A stretch of 64,000 nt of DNA from Polynucleobacter sp. IMCC 30228 (GTDB taxonomy: Bacteria > Pseudomonadota > Gammaproteobacteria > Burkholderiales > Burkholderiaceae). The notes under the pieces are model-generated. The model saw nothing but the letters and a program-made list of their open reading frames with translations, was not told where the DNA came from and made no database searches. Both the position numbers and the translations under genes were made by a program. Shown here piece by piece: positions 51,822 through 60,896 of the stretch; the stretch's first letter is position 1, and the number at the start of each line of letters is the position of its first letter. The stretch spans positions 620,001 to 684,000 of the forward strand of contig NZ_JAJVCS010000001.1 of assembly GCF_021395205.1 (NCBI RefSeq). Direction: 5' to 3'.

Positions 51822-52367
51822 TTAGTTGAGTCTTTTGTAGGGAGGTTCGCTTGACTTAATCTGCATTTTTGCATCGCAGTTACAGTTTCGACAGGGAAGT
51901 TTATCAATGCGTTGGTGTGCTACTTGCGGTAAAAAAGCCTTGAGAATGCCGAATTCGGGTAAAAATAATTCAGGACAAATTTCTAGTAGAGGCAATAAAA
52001 CAAATGATCGTTCAGTAATACGAGGGTGAGGTAGGGTGAGCTCAGTATCATTTTGCGCGCAACCATCAAAAATCAAAATATCTAAATCGAGGGTACGTGG
52101 CGCATTTTCGTAAGGCCGCTCGCGGCCAAATTGCTGCTCTATTGCTTGACAGACATACAGCAAGCCATAAGGTTCTAATTCGGTTTCAATTTCGACGACG
52201 GCATTGATATAGTCATTACCAAGAGCATCAACTGGGGCACTTTGGTAATAACAACTCTTACTCACTATATGTAATTCATTACGTAAAGCGAGACAAACGA
52301 TGGCATCGGTAATAATTTGCCGAGTATCGCCAAGGTTGCCACCAAATCCAATAAAAGCCCGCGCCAT
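51822..52367 (-). CDS. folK: 2-amino-4-hydroxy-6-hydroxymethyldihydropteridine pyrophosphokinase
   Basis: A 181-residue folate-pathway kinase. GFGGNLGDTR, YQSAPVDALGNDYINAVVEIET and the signature RTLDLDILIFDG (91-102; metal Asp residues) are present, and LPHPRITERSFVLLPLLEI follows. E. coli FolK is 159 residues. Here about 22 extra C-terminal residues contain C159, C162 and C164 (PCRNCNCD), unusual for the family. GGGAAAG upstream supports the start. It is followed by panB. Confidence 0.93.
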   Translation of the reverse strand: MARAFIGFGGNLGDTRQIITDAIVCLALRNELHIVSKSCYYQSAPVDALGNDYINAVVEIETELEPYGLLYVCQAIEQQFGRERPYENAPRTLDLDILIFDGCAQNDTELTLPHPRITERSFVLLPLLEICPELFLPEFGILKAFLPQVAHQRIDKLPCRNCNCDAKMQIKSSEPPYKRLN

Positions 52368-52429
52368 TTATCTTTCCCATTCAAGATAGGCTTACTTTAC
52401 TGAAAAAAGCTAAAGTTTGCTGGTACGGT

Positions 52430-53398
52430 TTAAGTCAGCAGGCCTGCCGCAATTAAAGCGTGTTTAACGTGAGCACGATGCAGATCAGTAACATTAACCG
52501 CAGGGTGGCGTACTAAGGAGTTAGGAATTTGCCCTAACTGCACTAAAGCCTCTTTGACGCAGGCGACTTCACTAGTCGGCGAGCTGGGTTCTTGATTCTC
52601 AAAAACACCATCCATGATCGGTATACAAAAATCACGATGAATTTGGGTTGCAGTTGCAGCATCATTGTCCATGGCGGCAGCAATTAACTCTACCCATTTT
52701 GGGGTATTAATAACACCAATTCCAATTAAGGCACCATGCACACCATGCAGAATCATACCAAGCAGCGGTGGAGAGTCGAGGGCTGCCAGCACCGAAATTT
52801 TATCGTGTAAAGCCTCCCATAACTGCACATAGCGGGTAACGGTGCCACAAGCCGCCTTAAGACCCACTACATTTTTCAGGGTGGCTGCCTTTACAAGAGC
52901 GGGTATAGAGTAAGCACAACCCGATGGGTCAGGATATTGAAAAATAATCATTGGTAAATCAACTTGTTCATCAAGCATTTTAAAAAACCCATAAACCGAA
53001 TCCGGATCCTGCGCAAGTCGCCGATAGGGGCGCACATCAAATGGCGGGAGAACAAGCAGGGCATCGGCACCACCAGCTTTGGCTAAAAGTCCGTCTGTGA
53101 TAGCAGCAGGCCCACGACCTTCGATGCCACTAATTAGTATTTGACCGGGCATCATAACGCTACGTGCTAGCGCCAGAATTTTTTTCTTTTCTTCGTCAGA
53201 CAACTGCAAGATTTCAGCTAAGCCAGCATTCACGGCCAAACCTTTAACTCCCGGGGTTTGGGCAGTTTCACTCAAATGCCTACGCAAGGCATCGTAATCA
53301 ACACTTAAATCCGCCTTAAAGGGGGTAATAGTCGCCGGATAGAGGCCTCGCAGAACTAATGATTTAGGGGTTATTTTGTGCGTAGAGCTAGTGGGCAA
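52430..53398 (-). CDS. DHDPS/N-acetylneuraminate lyase family aldolase
   Basis: A 322-residue TIM-barrel class I aldolase. The Schiff-base lysine is K181 (VVGLKAACGT) and the catalytic tyrosine is Y155 (IIFQYPDPSG). The N-terminal GxxxE motif is GLAE (59-62). These enzymes cleave or join 2-oxoacids such as pyruvate adducts. It differs from lysine-pathway DapA in context and in the phrase around Y155, so a catabolic role is more likely. It starts at TTG with AAAGGA six bases upstream. Divergent from the TcuA-like gene with a 94-base shared control region. Confidence 0.85.
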   Translation of the reverse strand: MPTSSTHKITPKSLVLRGLYPATITPFKADLSVDYDALRRHLSETAQTPGVKGLAVNAGLAEILQLSDEEKKKILALARSVMMPGQILISGIEGRGPAAITDGLLAKAGGADALLVLPPFDVRPYRRLAQDPDSVYGFFKMLDEQVDLPMIIFQYPDPSGCAYSIPALVKAATLKNVVGLKAACGTVTRYVQLWEALHDKISVLAALDSPPLLGMILHGVHGALIGIGVINTPKWVELIAAAMDNDAATATQIHRDFCIPIMDGVFENQEPSSPTSEVACVKEALVQLGQIPNSLVRHPAVNVTDLHRAHVKHALIAAGLLT

Positions 53399-53441
53399 GG
53401 CAGATCCTTTCGGAGTAAGACACTGGTAAATGAATTACGCC

Positions 53442-53484
53442 ATAATAACTTCTCTTTTGACATAACTTAAAACTCTTTTATGAG
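53442..53484. promoter_or_regulatory. divergent promoter region between aldolase and tcuA-like genes
   Basis: Plus strand: perfect TTGACA (53457-53462), 16-base spacer, weak TATGAG (53479-53484), which would start RNA at or beside the tcuA-like ATG. Minus strand: TATTAT -10 (plus 53442-53447) with a poor -35. The two overlap, so the genes may be controlled together. Candidate only. Confidence 0.35.
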
Positions 53485-53492
53485 CAGCATTG

Positions 53493-54899
53493 ATGGTTGA
53501 TATTCTAGTGATTGGCGGTGGCAATGCCGCCCTTTGTGCTGCAATCATGGCCAGAGAAGCGGGAGCTTCAGTATCTTTATTAGAGTCAGCCCCCTTTGAA
53601 TGGCGAGGTGGAAATTCAACTCACACACGAAATATTCGTTGCATGCACGATGAGCCACAAGATGTTTTATTAGAGGCCTATCCAGAAGAAGAGTATTGGC
53701 AAGATGTATTGAAGGTCACTGGTGGCATAACTAATGAGAGGCTTGCCAAAATTGCGATTCGAGAATCAAGCACTTGTCGTACATGGATGCGTAAATATGG
53801 TGTTCATTTTCAAGCGCCGCTTTCGGGAACTTTGCACTTATCTCGCACGAACGCCTTTTTTATGGGCGGAGGTAAAGCTCTAGTCAATGCATATTACCGA
53901 AGCGCTGAAGGATTAGGCGTGAAAATCTATTACAACTCACCGGTTAAATCCATTGAGTTGGCAGATCGCCATTTCATTGCCGCCATTCTTGAAAATGGTG
54001 AGCGTATTGAAGCGAAAGCTTGTGTATTAGCTGCCGGAGGTTTTGAGTCAAATATTGAATGGCAACGTGAGGCTTGGGGTATTGATGAGCAAGGCAAAAG
54101 CCCAGCCGATAATTTTTTAATTCGGGGTACGACCTTTAACCAAGGTATCTTATTGAAAAATATGATTGGTGCTGGAGCTGATTCAGTTGGCGATCCTACG
54201 CAAGCACATATGGCCGCCATTGATGCCCGCGCACCTTTATATAACGGTGGTATTTGCACCCGTATTGATTGTGTCTCACTCGGAGTCGTGGTGAATGAGA
54301 ATGCCCAGCGTTTTTATGATGAAGGCGAAGATTTTTGGCCCAAGCGTTATGCGATTTGGGGTCGCTTGGTAGCACAACAACCCAATCAAATTGCCTATTC
54401 CATTATTGATTCAAAATCGATTGGCCGTTTTATGCCGCCTGTATTTGAGGGAACGATTGCCGATAACATTACCGATTTAGCAATGAAACTCAAGCTTGAT
54501 CCACTGATATTGAATAAAACCATCGAGGATTTTAATCTCGCTTGTCGCCCTGGAACTTTCGACCATACCGCCTTGGATGACTGTCATACTGAGGGACTTA
54601 CTCCAGCTAAAACTCATTGGGCCACCCAGATTAATGTGCCACCGTTTTATGCTTACCCCCTAAGACCAGGCGTAACATTTACTTACCTAGGTTTGAAAAC
54701 CGATGAAACTACCGCGGTGCATTTTAACGGTAAGCCCAGTAATAATTTATTTGTTGCGGGCGAGATGATGGCTGGGAATGTATTAGGCAAGGGCTATACA
54801 GCAGGAATAGGAATGGCAATTGGCACCGCATTTGGCCGCATTGCAGGTCAGAACGCGGCAAAGGCTGCACTAGATACAAAGGCACGGGAGCTTGCATGA
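53493..54899 (+). CDS. FAD-dependent dehydrogenase, TcuA (tricarballylate dehydrogenase)-like
   Basis: A 468-residue flavoprotein of the fumarate reductase/succinate dehydrogenase family. N-terminal FAD motif ILVIGGGNAALCAAIMAREAGA, then ESAPFEWRGGNSTHTRNIRC, EYWQDVLKVTGGIT and FFMGGGKALVNAYY, which closely recall Salmonella TcuA (tricarballylate to cis-aconitate). The C-terminal GKGYTAGIGMAIGTAFGRIAG closes the FAD site. I start at ATG 53493; TTG 53490 is possible. TcuB, which reoxidises TcuA, is not adjacent. Its stop overlaps the tctC start by 4 bases (ATGA). Confidence 0.88.
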   Translation: MVDILVIGGGNAALCAAIMAREAGASVSLLESAPFEWRGGNSTHTRNIRCMHDEPQDVLLEAYPEEEYWQDVLKVTGGITNERLAKIAIRESSTCRTWMRKYGVHFQAPLSGTLHLSRTNAFFMGGGKALVNAYYRSAEGLGVKIYYNSPVKSIELADRHFIAAILENGERIEAKACVLAAGGFESNIEWQREAWGIDEQGKSPADNFLIRGTTFNQGILLKNMIGAGADSVGDPTQAHMAAIDARAPLYNGGICTRIDCVSLGVVVNENAQRFYDEGEDFWPKRYAIWGRLVAQQPNQIAYSIIDSKSIGRFMPPVFEGTIADNITDLAMKLKLDPLILNKTIEDFNLACRPGTFDHTALDDCHTEGLTPAKTHWATQINVPPFYAYPLRPGVTFTYLGLKTDETTAVHFNGKPSNNLFVAGEMMAGNVLGKGYTAGIGMAIGTAFGRIAGQNAAKAALDTKARELA

Positions 54900-55873
54900 A
54901 AATTTTTATTATTTTAAATACTTTGCTGTTTTGTATGAATACTGTTACCTGGGCACAATCCAGTGCTAGTCCCCCATACCCTAATCGATCAATTAAATTA
55001 ATCGTTCCTTACGCTCCTGGCGGCGGCACTGATTTAACAGCGCGCTTGATGGCTAAAGTGATGACAACTTCTTTGGGGCAGTCTGTAGTAGTTGAAAACC
55101 GCGCCGGTGCGGGCGGTACTATTGGTAATGAGGCCGTTGCTAAAGCACCAGCGGATGGATATACCTTACTCTTTAGTGCTGCTGGCCCCCTTACGGTTTC
55201 CCCACATACTTATAGTAAGCTGGGTTACGAGCCGATTAAAAGTTTTGCGCCGGTTGCCTTAATTTCTGCCCAACCACTGATTTTGGTAGTAAATGCGAAT
55301 TCCCCGTTTAATTCCGTTGCCGACATCATCAAGGCTGGAGCGGCTAAAAATAGCAAACTAAATTATGGTTCATTTGGTAATGGTAGTGTGGCGCATTTAG
55401 CAGGTGAGTCTTTTAAGCTTGTCACCAAAATAAATATGACGCATATTCCTTATAAGGGTACCAGTCCCGCGCTAACAGCTTTATTGGGCGGAGAGATCGA
55501 TTTAATGTTTGACACCATTAGCACCTCAGCTCCTTTTGTAAAGTCAGGTAAATTAAGGGCCTTAGCAATTGCCTATAAAAATCGCTCTCCCCTTTTACCT
55601 AATGTACCAACCATGGAGCAGGCAGGGGTGAATAATTTTGAGGCAGGTACATGGTATGGTGTTTTAGCACCAGCGGGTACTGATAAGAAAATAATTCAGC
55701 AAATTAATAGTGTTTTAAATCAAGGGCTCAAAGATAAAGAGATTGCGGAAATTTTTACCGCTGATGGGGCAGTTATTCTTGGCGGAACGCCGGAAGAATT
55801 TAATACATTCTTCTTAGCGGAATATAAAAAGAATGAGGCGATTGTGAAGGCAGCGGGTGTAACTGAGAATTAG
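54896..55873 (+). CDS. tripartite tricarboxylate transporter receptor (TctC/Bug family)
   Basis: A 325-residue periplasmic binding protein. A Sec signal peptide occupies about residues 1-21 (FIILNTLLFCMNTVTWAQ). YPNRSIKLIVPYAPGGGTDLTARLMA, VENRAGAGGTIGNEAVAKAPADGYTLLF, HIPYKGTSPALTALLGGEIDLMFD and PNVPTMEQAG are family hallmarks. The partner membrane genes tctA and tctB are absent here, as is common for the expanded Bug families of beta-proteobacteria. It probably binds the carboxylate substrate of the TcuA-like enzyme; this is inferred from coupling only. Confidence 0.93.
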   Translation: MKIFIILNTLLFCMNTVTWAQSSASPPYPNRSIKLIVPYAPGGGTDLTARLMAKVMTTSLGQSVVVENRAGAGGTIGNEAVAKAPADGYTLLFSAAGPLTVSPHTYSKLGYEPIKSFAPVALISAQPLILVVNANSPFNSVADIIKAGAAKNSKLNYGSFGNGSVAHLAGESFKLVTKINMTHIPYKGTSPALTALLGGEIDLMFDTISTSAPFVKSGKLRALAIAYKNRSPLLPNVPTMEQAGVNNFEAGTWYGVLAPAGTDKKIIQQINSVLNQGLKDKEIAEIFTADGAVILGGTPEEFNTFFLAEYKKNEAIVKAAGVTEN

Positions 55874-55891
55874 CCACCGTATTCAAAAGTC

Positions 55892-57295
55892 TTAGAGATC
55901 AATGGCGGTCGGGTCCAGTTTAGTTGTTTTGCGCCGACGCCGCTTGCTGCCTAATTTAGTTACCTTGCCATTTTTTTGATCTTCTGCTTTGGCTAAGTTA
56001 ATCAGTTCTTCGCGGGTATTCAAATCAGCCTCAATAAATTGCGTCCACCACAGCCCTAATGAATTGGGTAATTCACCCGTAGTACAGCGCAGTAACATAA
56101 AGTCATAACCCGCTCGAAAGCGGGGCGATTCTATGAGGCGATGGGGGAAGCGACCTAAACGTTTTTCAAAGCGGGGCTGCATAGTCCAAATTTCGCGCAT
56201 GTCTGCTTCAAAACGTCGCTGAATAGTCACACCATTATTTTGGCTGGTAATCGTGTCATCCATCGCGGCATGAAGGGCGGGCACATTAGCCATCCCTCCA
56301 GCAATATTGCGCCGCCAGTTTTGGGTTAAATCAGGCCATAACAAACTGGCAAAGAGAAAGCCAGCGGAGACTCCTTTACCTGCTTGAATACGTTCATCGG
56401 TATTTGACAGTGATAGCTTGATAAACTCGGTGCCAGCACCACTCGCAGAATCACCATCTAAGGCTTTGTCAAGCAATGGCAGCAAGCCGTGATGCAGACC
56501 AGCGGCACGCAGACCTTCAATCGCTGGCCAAGAGTGCCCCGACATCAGTAGCTTAAGAATTTCGTCAAAGAGCCTTGCTGTTGGCACGTCATGAATCAAA
56601 TCAGCTAACTCAGCAATCGGCGCACGCGTAGCTGGATCGAGCGTAAAGCCAGTTTTAGCCGCAAACCGAATTGCCCTAAGCATGCGAATGGGATCTTCCC
56701 GATAGCGTTTGCTGGGTTCACCAATCATGCGCAGCGTACGTTTTTGCATATCAGCCATACCGCCGTGATAATCGAATACGGTTTCAGATGATGGGTCGTA
56801 GTACATCGCATTAATACTGAAGTCGCGGCGCTCTGCATCTTCTGCTTGTGAGCCCCACACATTGTCGCGTAAGATTCGTCCACTTTCCGCAAGATGTTCC
56901 CCCACTTGATCCAGCATGGCACGAAAGGTTGAAACCTCAATAATTTCAGGGCGCTCTTTACCAAAAAAAGTAACATGCACGATTTGAAAGCGCCGACCAA
57001 TGAGACGTGATTTCCGAAATAATTTTTGTACTTGTTCGGGAGTCGCATTCGTTGCTACATCAAAATCCTTTGGACCAATTCCCAGCACTAAGTCTCGTAC
57101 TGCACCACCCACAATAAAGGCGGAGTAGCCCGCTTGCTGCAGTACTTGGGTTACCTTCACCGCATTTTTTGACAATAAGTGGGGATCAATGCGATGGGTT
57201 TTTTTGTTAATCCGTTGAGCAAGTGTAGTTTTCGTACCCCCTACTTTAGGCTTGGGCTGGCGTTTAATCAGCCCTTTAATAAATTTTGTTATCAA
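55892..57295 (-). CDS. pcnB: polynucleotide adenylyltransferase (poly(A) polymerase I)
   Basis: A 467-residue RNA polyadenylating enzyme that promotes decay. The nucleotidyltransferase core has FIVGGAVRDLVLGIGPKDFDVATNA (metal Asp pair DFD) and RRFQIVHVTF, and DFSINAMYYDP and RYREDPIRMLRAIRFAAKTGF follow. The C-terminus is strongly basic (KLGSKRRRRKTTKLD), as in E. coli. The start overlaps the HAD gene stop by 4 bases. Confidence 0.95.
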   Translation of the reverse strand: MITKFIKGLIKRQPKPKVGGTKTTLAQRINKKTHRIDPHLLSKNAVKVTQVLQQAGYSAFIVGGAVRDLVLGIGPKDFDVATNATPEQVQKLFRKSRLIGRRFQIVHVTFFGKERPEIIEVSTFRAMLDQVGEHLAESGRILRDNVWGSQAEDAERRDFSINAMYYDPSSETVFDYHGGMADMQKRTLRMIGEPSKRYREDPIRMLRAIRFAAKTGFTLDPATRAPIAELADLIHDVPTARLFDEILKLLMSGHSWPAIEGLRAAGLHHGLLPLLDKALDGDSASGAGTEFIKLSLSNTDERIQAGKGVSAGFLFASLLWPDLTQNWRRNIAGGMANVPALHAAMDDTITSQNNGVTIQRRFEADMREIWTMQPRFEKRLGRFPHRLIESPRFRAGYDFMLLRCTTGELPNSLGLWWTQFIEADLNTREELINLAKAEDQKNGKVTKLGSKRRRRKTTKLDPTAIDL

Positions 57296-57972
57296 TTGAA
57301 TAGCTCGAGAATAGGCCAGCCACGTTTTTGGGCTTCGGCCCGCAAGAGCATATCAGGATTAGTTGCAATGGGATTAGTGACTTTTTCAAGTAAGGGCAAA
57401 TCATTCAATGAGTCGGAATAAAAATAGCTTCTGGGTATCTCTGCTAAAGACATATTTAAACTGTCCAACCATGCTTCAACTCGGTGTATTTTGCCATCAC
57501 GAAAGCTGGGTACCCCTTTCACGGCACCAGTAAAATTTCCCTCTGGCGCATCACCTTCCGTTGCCGGTTCGGTCGCCACTAAATGGGTAATACCAAAACT
57601 TTCCACAATTGGGCGGGTAACAAAACTATTTGTTGCCGTCACCACGCAACATAAATCACCCGCATCGATATGACGCCTTACTAAATCTAGTGCTTGAGAG
57701 TGGACTTTTCCAGTAATGACCTCAGCCATAAAAATTTCATGCCAAGCCTTTAATTGTGGCCGAGAATGTTCTGCAAGAGGCTTTAAGGCAAAACTTAAAA
57801 ATGCATCAATATCGAGCTTACCTTCTTTATAGTCGCTGTAAAACTGCTCATTTTTTTGCGCAAATGCCACTCCATCGACGACCCCAAGTCGGACTAAAAA
57901 TTGCCCCCATTCATAGTCGCTATCGAAGTGCAATAGAGTATGGTCTAAATCGAATAATGCTAGTGTCGTCAT
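57292..57972 (-). CDS. HAD-IB family phosphatase (SerB-like)
   Basis: A 226-residue HAD hydrolase. Motif I is FDLDHTLL (nucleophile D8, general acid D10). Motif II is around VVTATNSFVTRPIV, and motif IV is YSDSLNDLPLLEKV near 181-194. It belongs to the subfamily IB group related to phosphoserine phosphatase, but the substrate is unknown. It sits between hda and pcnB with 4-base overlaps on both sides, a tightly coupled arrangement conserved in Burkholderiales. Confidence 0.9.
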   Translation of the reverse strand: MTTLALFDLDHTLLHFDSDYEWGQFLVRLGVVDGVAFAQKNEQFYSDYKEGKLDIDAFLSFALKPLAEHSRPQLKAWHEIFMAEVITGKVHSQALDLVRRHIDAGDLCCVVTATNSFVTRPIVESFGITHLVATEPATEGDAPEGNFTGAVKGVPSFRDGKIHRVEAWLDSLNMSLAEIPRSYFYSDSLNDLPLLEKVTNPIATNPDMLLRAEAQKRGWPILELFN

Positions 57973-58769
57973 CCAGCGCTACCAAGAGTCGGGTTGTTAG
58001 TTGTAGGAGGTTGAATTTGCAATAATTCGCGCACGAGTGGCAAAGTCACAGCGCGCTTCATTTCTAGTGAGTAGGCATCAAGCGCATCTAATAGGGCCAT
58101 TAAGTTCGGCATATCGCGGTAAAAACGCTGCAGCAGCCACGGTATTACCTCTGGCGATAAATTTAAGCCGCGCTCAGCTGCTGCCTGTTGCAATGCCTGC
58201 ATTTTTTCCTCATCGCTTAAAGGTTGCACTTGAAATACTAGGCCCCAAGCTAATCGAGTACGTAAATCTTCACGCAGTTGTAAGCCAGCAGGTGCGCTAT
58301 TGCCGGCCATAAAAATATATAAGTTACGACTACCATGGACCAAATTTAAAATCCGAAAGAGTGCCGCTGATAAACGCTCATCAAGCTGATCGACATCATC
58401 AACCGTAATGATAATCGCCTGTTCTTGGCTGAGTAAATGCGGTAATTTTTCTTCTAAATTAACCCAAGAAACGGGTTCATTAGCTTGCAGAGAAAAGTGC
58501 CGCAGATTAAGTAGATCCGCCGCGTTATTTAAGGCGCTGAGTAAATGGGTACGGCCCGATCCCAATGCGCCCCACCAGTAAAGCCAGCGGTCATTAAGCG
58601 CATGCAGGGAAGTGTCAGCAGGATTAATCTCCCAACCCGAAACGAGTGATTGTAGATGAGCTAGCAGGGCGGCATTGCTGGCCGCTAAAAAATTGTTTAG
58701 CGTAGCTTGTTGGGGCTGACTCAGATCAAGCGCAAATTGTTTCGGTAGCGCTGCATTTGGCTTCATCAC
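57969..58769 (-). CDS. hda: DnaA regulatory inactivator Hda
   Basis: A 266-residue AAA+ protein that, with the DNA-loaded clamp, triggers DnaA-ATP hydrolysis after initiation. QFALDLSQPQQATLNNFLAASNAAL contains the clamp-binding QFALDL near residue 11. The P-loop is WGALGSGRTHLLSAL, with Arg where most AAA+ proteins have Lys, as is typical of Hda. Walker B is IIITVDDVDQL, and the sensor II region follows. Starts 2 bases after perM. Confidence 0.93.
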   Translation of the reverse strand: MMKPNAALPKQFALDLSQPQQATLNNFLAASNAALLAHLQSLVSGWEINPADTSLHALNDRWLYWWGALGSGRTHLLSALNNAADLLNLRHFSLQANEPVSWVNLEEKLPHLLSQEQAIIITVDDVDQLDERLSAALFRILNLVHGSRNLYIFMAGNSAPAGLQLREDLRTRLAWGLVFQVQPLSDEEKMQALQQAAAERGLNLSPEVIPWLLQRFYRDMPNLMALLDALDAYSLEMKRAVTLPLVRELLQIQPPTTNNPTLGSAG

Positions 58770-58771
58770 GA

Positions 58772-59770
58772 TTATTTTTTAGAACCCTGATACCAACTCG
58801 ATTGAAGATAGAGAGACCAAGTATATTGAATGAGGACCAAACTCACTGCGCTGGCTGGCAAGGCAAGCAGTACCCCAAAAAATCCAAATAACTTACCAAA
58901 GATCAGCAAAGCAAATAAGACCGCAACGGGGTGTAGACCAATGCGTTCACCGACCAGTCGCGGCGTTAAGAAAAAGCCCTCTAACATTTGGCCTATGCCA
59001 AACACCACTAAAACACCCACAACTTCGGTGCCAAAACCAAATTGCAAAAGGGCCGATAGCACGGCGAGAATAAAGCCAAGCCAGAATCCTAAGTAGGGAA
59101 TGATCACCACCATTGCCGTGAATGCCCCTAACGCAATGGCACCGCGCACACCAACAATAGAAAGCCCTGAGCAGTAAAAAACTGCCATTACCAAAATAAC
59201 TAAAATTTGACCGCGTAAATATTGTGATAACAGGCCATCAGTTTTAGCGCAAAGGTGTTGCGCGCTAGCCTGAAAGCGTAAAGGAATTAATTTTTTTAAA
59301 TATTCAAAGAAGTGATGCCAATCAATTAGAAGATAAAACAATACAAAGAGCGTTAAGACTAAATCGATCAAGACACTAAGGATAGAGCCGCTAGAAGAAA
59401 GGATCGTGCCGAGGGTGGTATTGACAACATTTTTGGCGTTATCACTGACTAATGCACCAATTTTTTGGGTAGCAATTGCTTTAATCGCGCCCCAGTCAAA
59501 GGCAATATTGTGTTCGGCTAATTTTGGCGCTAACCACAATTGGGTTTTTTCGATCCACTCCGGTAGCTGGGTTTTAATTAATGGAATTTCTTGACTAATT
59601 AAGCTGATGAGCAAAATGACAATCCCAGCCAGTAGACTTAAACCAAAAATCATCGCCAAACACGCCGCTAGAGATTTGGGTAGCCGATGCCGCTCAAGCC
59701 ATAATGAAATCGGGCGTAAAGCGTACGCCAAAATGAAGGCAGCTAAAAAAGGGGTAAAAATTTCGGCCAT
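58772..59770 (-). CDS. AI-2E/PerM family transporter
   Basis: A 332-residue membrane protein with about seven or eight helices and a periplasmic/central hydrophilic segment (about 75-135). FTPFLAAFILAYALRPISLWLERH, LLSQYLRGQILVILVMAVFYCSGL and ALLIFGKLFGFFGVLLALPASA are characteristic. Family members are linked to autoinducer-2 export or Na+/H+ antiport, so function is uncertain. It leads perM-hda-HAD-pcnB and is divergent from purM. Confidence 0.92.
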   Translation of the reverse strand: MAEIFTPFLAAFILAYALRPISLWLERHRLPKSLAACLAMIFGLSLLAGIVILLISLISQEIPLIKTQLPEWIEKTQLWLAPKLAEHNIAFDWGAIKAIATQKIGALVSDNAKNVVNTTLGTILSSSGSILSVLIDLVLTLFVLFYLLIDWHHFFEYLKKLIPLRFQASAQHLCAKTDGLLSQYLRGQILVILVMAVFYCSGLSIVGVRGAIALGAFTAMVVIIPYLGFWLGFILAVLSALLQFGFGTEVVGVLVVFGIGQMLEGFFLTPRLVGERIGLHPVAVLFALLIFGKLFGFFGVLLALPASAVSLVLIQYTWSLYLQSSWYQGSKK

Positions 59771-59785
59771 GGTGCATTGATCCTC

Positions 59786-59803
59786 TAGAATTCAATGATT
59801 CTA
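59786..59803. promoter_or_regulatory. inverted repeat in perM-purM divergent region
   Basis: TAGAAT (59786-59791), six-base spacer, ATTCTA (59798-59803). It is a possible operator in the 73-base region between divergent genes. Short and AT-rich, so it may be chance. Confidence 0.25.
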
Positions 59804-59843
59804 ACGATCAAGTTCAGTTCACCCCTAAATTACCCCTCTTTTT

Positions 59844-60896
59844 ATGACTAAATTCTCCCCCCCTCTAGCCGCAAGCCTTTCCTATCGTGATGCTGGGGTC
59901 GACATCGATGCCGGCGATGCACTGGTTGAGCGGATCAAGCCATTAGCCAAAAAAACTATGCGCGAAGGCGTTTTAGCAGGTATTGGGGGGTTTGGGGCCT
60001 TATTTGAAGTGCCAAAGCGTTATCGCGAACCTGTTTTAGTGGCGGGCACCGACGGAGTCGGCACCAAACTAAGGCTGGCCTTTGAATGGAATTGCCATGG
60101 CACCATTGGTCAAGATTTAGTCGCCATGAGCGTGAATGATATTTTGGTGCAGGGCGCTGAACCCCTATTTTTCCTCGATTATTTTGCTTGTGGCCAATTA
60201 ACGATTGATACAGCAGCGCAGGTGATTGAGGGGATTGCTAAGGGGTGTGAGTTAGCGGGTTGCGCGCTGATTGGCGGAGAGACAGCCGAGATGCCCGGCA
60301 TGTATCCGCCTGGAGAATATGATTTAGCGGGCTTTGCAGTGGGTGCAGTTGAAAAATCGAAAATTATTAATGGTTCACGCATTTGTGCCGGCGATATCGT
60401 TTTGGCAATTGCCTCTAGTGGTGCTCACAGTAACGGCTATTCCTTAGTGCGAAAAATTATTGAGCGTGCTGGAGCAAAACCGGATGATGATTTAGATGGT
60501 AGGCCATTAATTGAAGCGGTGATGGCGCCTACGGAAATTTACGTTAAACCCCTGTTAAAACTGATGTCTGCAATTGACATTAAAGGGCTGGCCCATATTA
60601 CTGGCGGTGGCATTGTTGACAATGTGCCGCGCGTTTTGCCAGAAAACATGCAGGCGGTTTTACAGCGCGATACCTGGGAGTTACCAGCATTGTTTCGCTG
60701 GTTACAAACTCAGGGTAATGTTGCTGATGCAGAAATGGTGAGAGTATTTAACTGTGGGATTGGAATGGTATTAATTGTTGCGCCCGAGCTTGCTTCTACC
60801 GCAATTCAGTCCTTGGCGACGGAGGGCCTGAAGGTTTGGGTAGCTGGTGAAGTACGTGAGCGTCCCGCTGGCGAAGCTCAAACCCTAGTTATTTAA
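59844..60896 (+). CDS. purM: phosphoribosylformylglycinamidine cyclo-ligase (AIR synthetase)
   Basis: A 350-residue purine-pathway enzyme. [22 protein letters not shown] at the start, [41 protein letters not shown] and [26 protein letters not shown] are all conserved. It closes the imidazole ring with ATP. No purine-rich ribosome site precedes the ATG. It overlaps miaA by 8 bases at the 3' end. Confidence 0.97.
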   Translation: MTKFSPPLAASLSYRDAGVDIDAGDALVERIKPLAKKTMREGVLAGIGGFGALFEVPKRYREPVLVAGTDGVGTKLRLAFEWNCHGTIGQDLVAMSVNDILVQGAEPLFFLDYFACGQLTIDTAAQVIEGIAKGCELAGCALIGGETAEMPGMYPPGEYDLAGFAVGAVEKSKIINGSRICAGDIVLAIASSGAHSNGYSLVRKIIERAGAKPDDDLDGRPLIEAVMAPTEIYVKPLLKLMSAIDIKGLAHITGGGIVDNVPRVLPENMQAVLQRDTWELPALFRWLQTQGNVADAEMVRVFNCGIGMVLIVAPELASTAIQSLATEGLKVWVAGEVRERPAGEAQTLVI

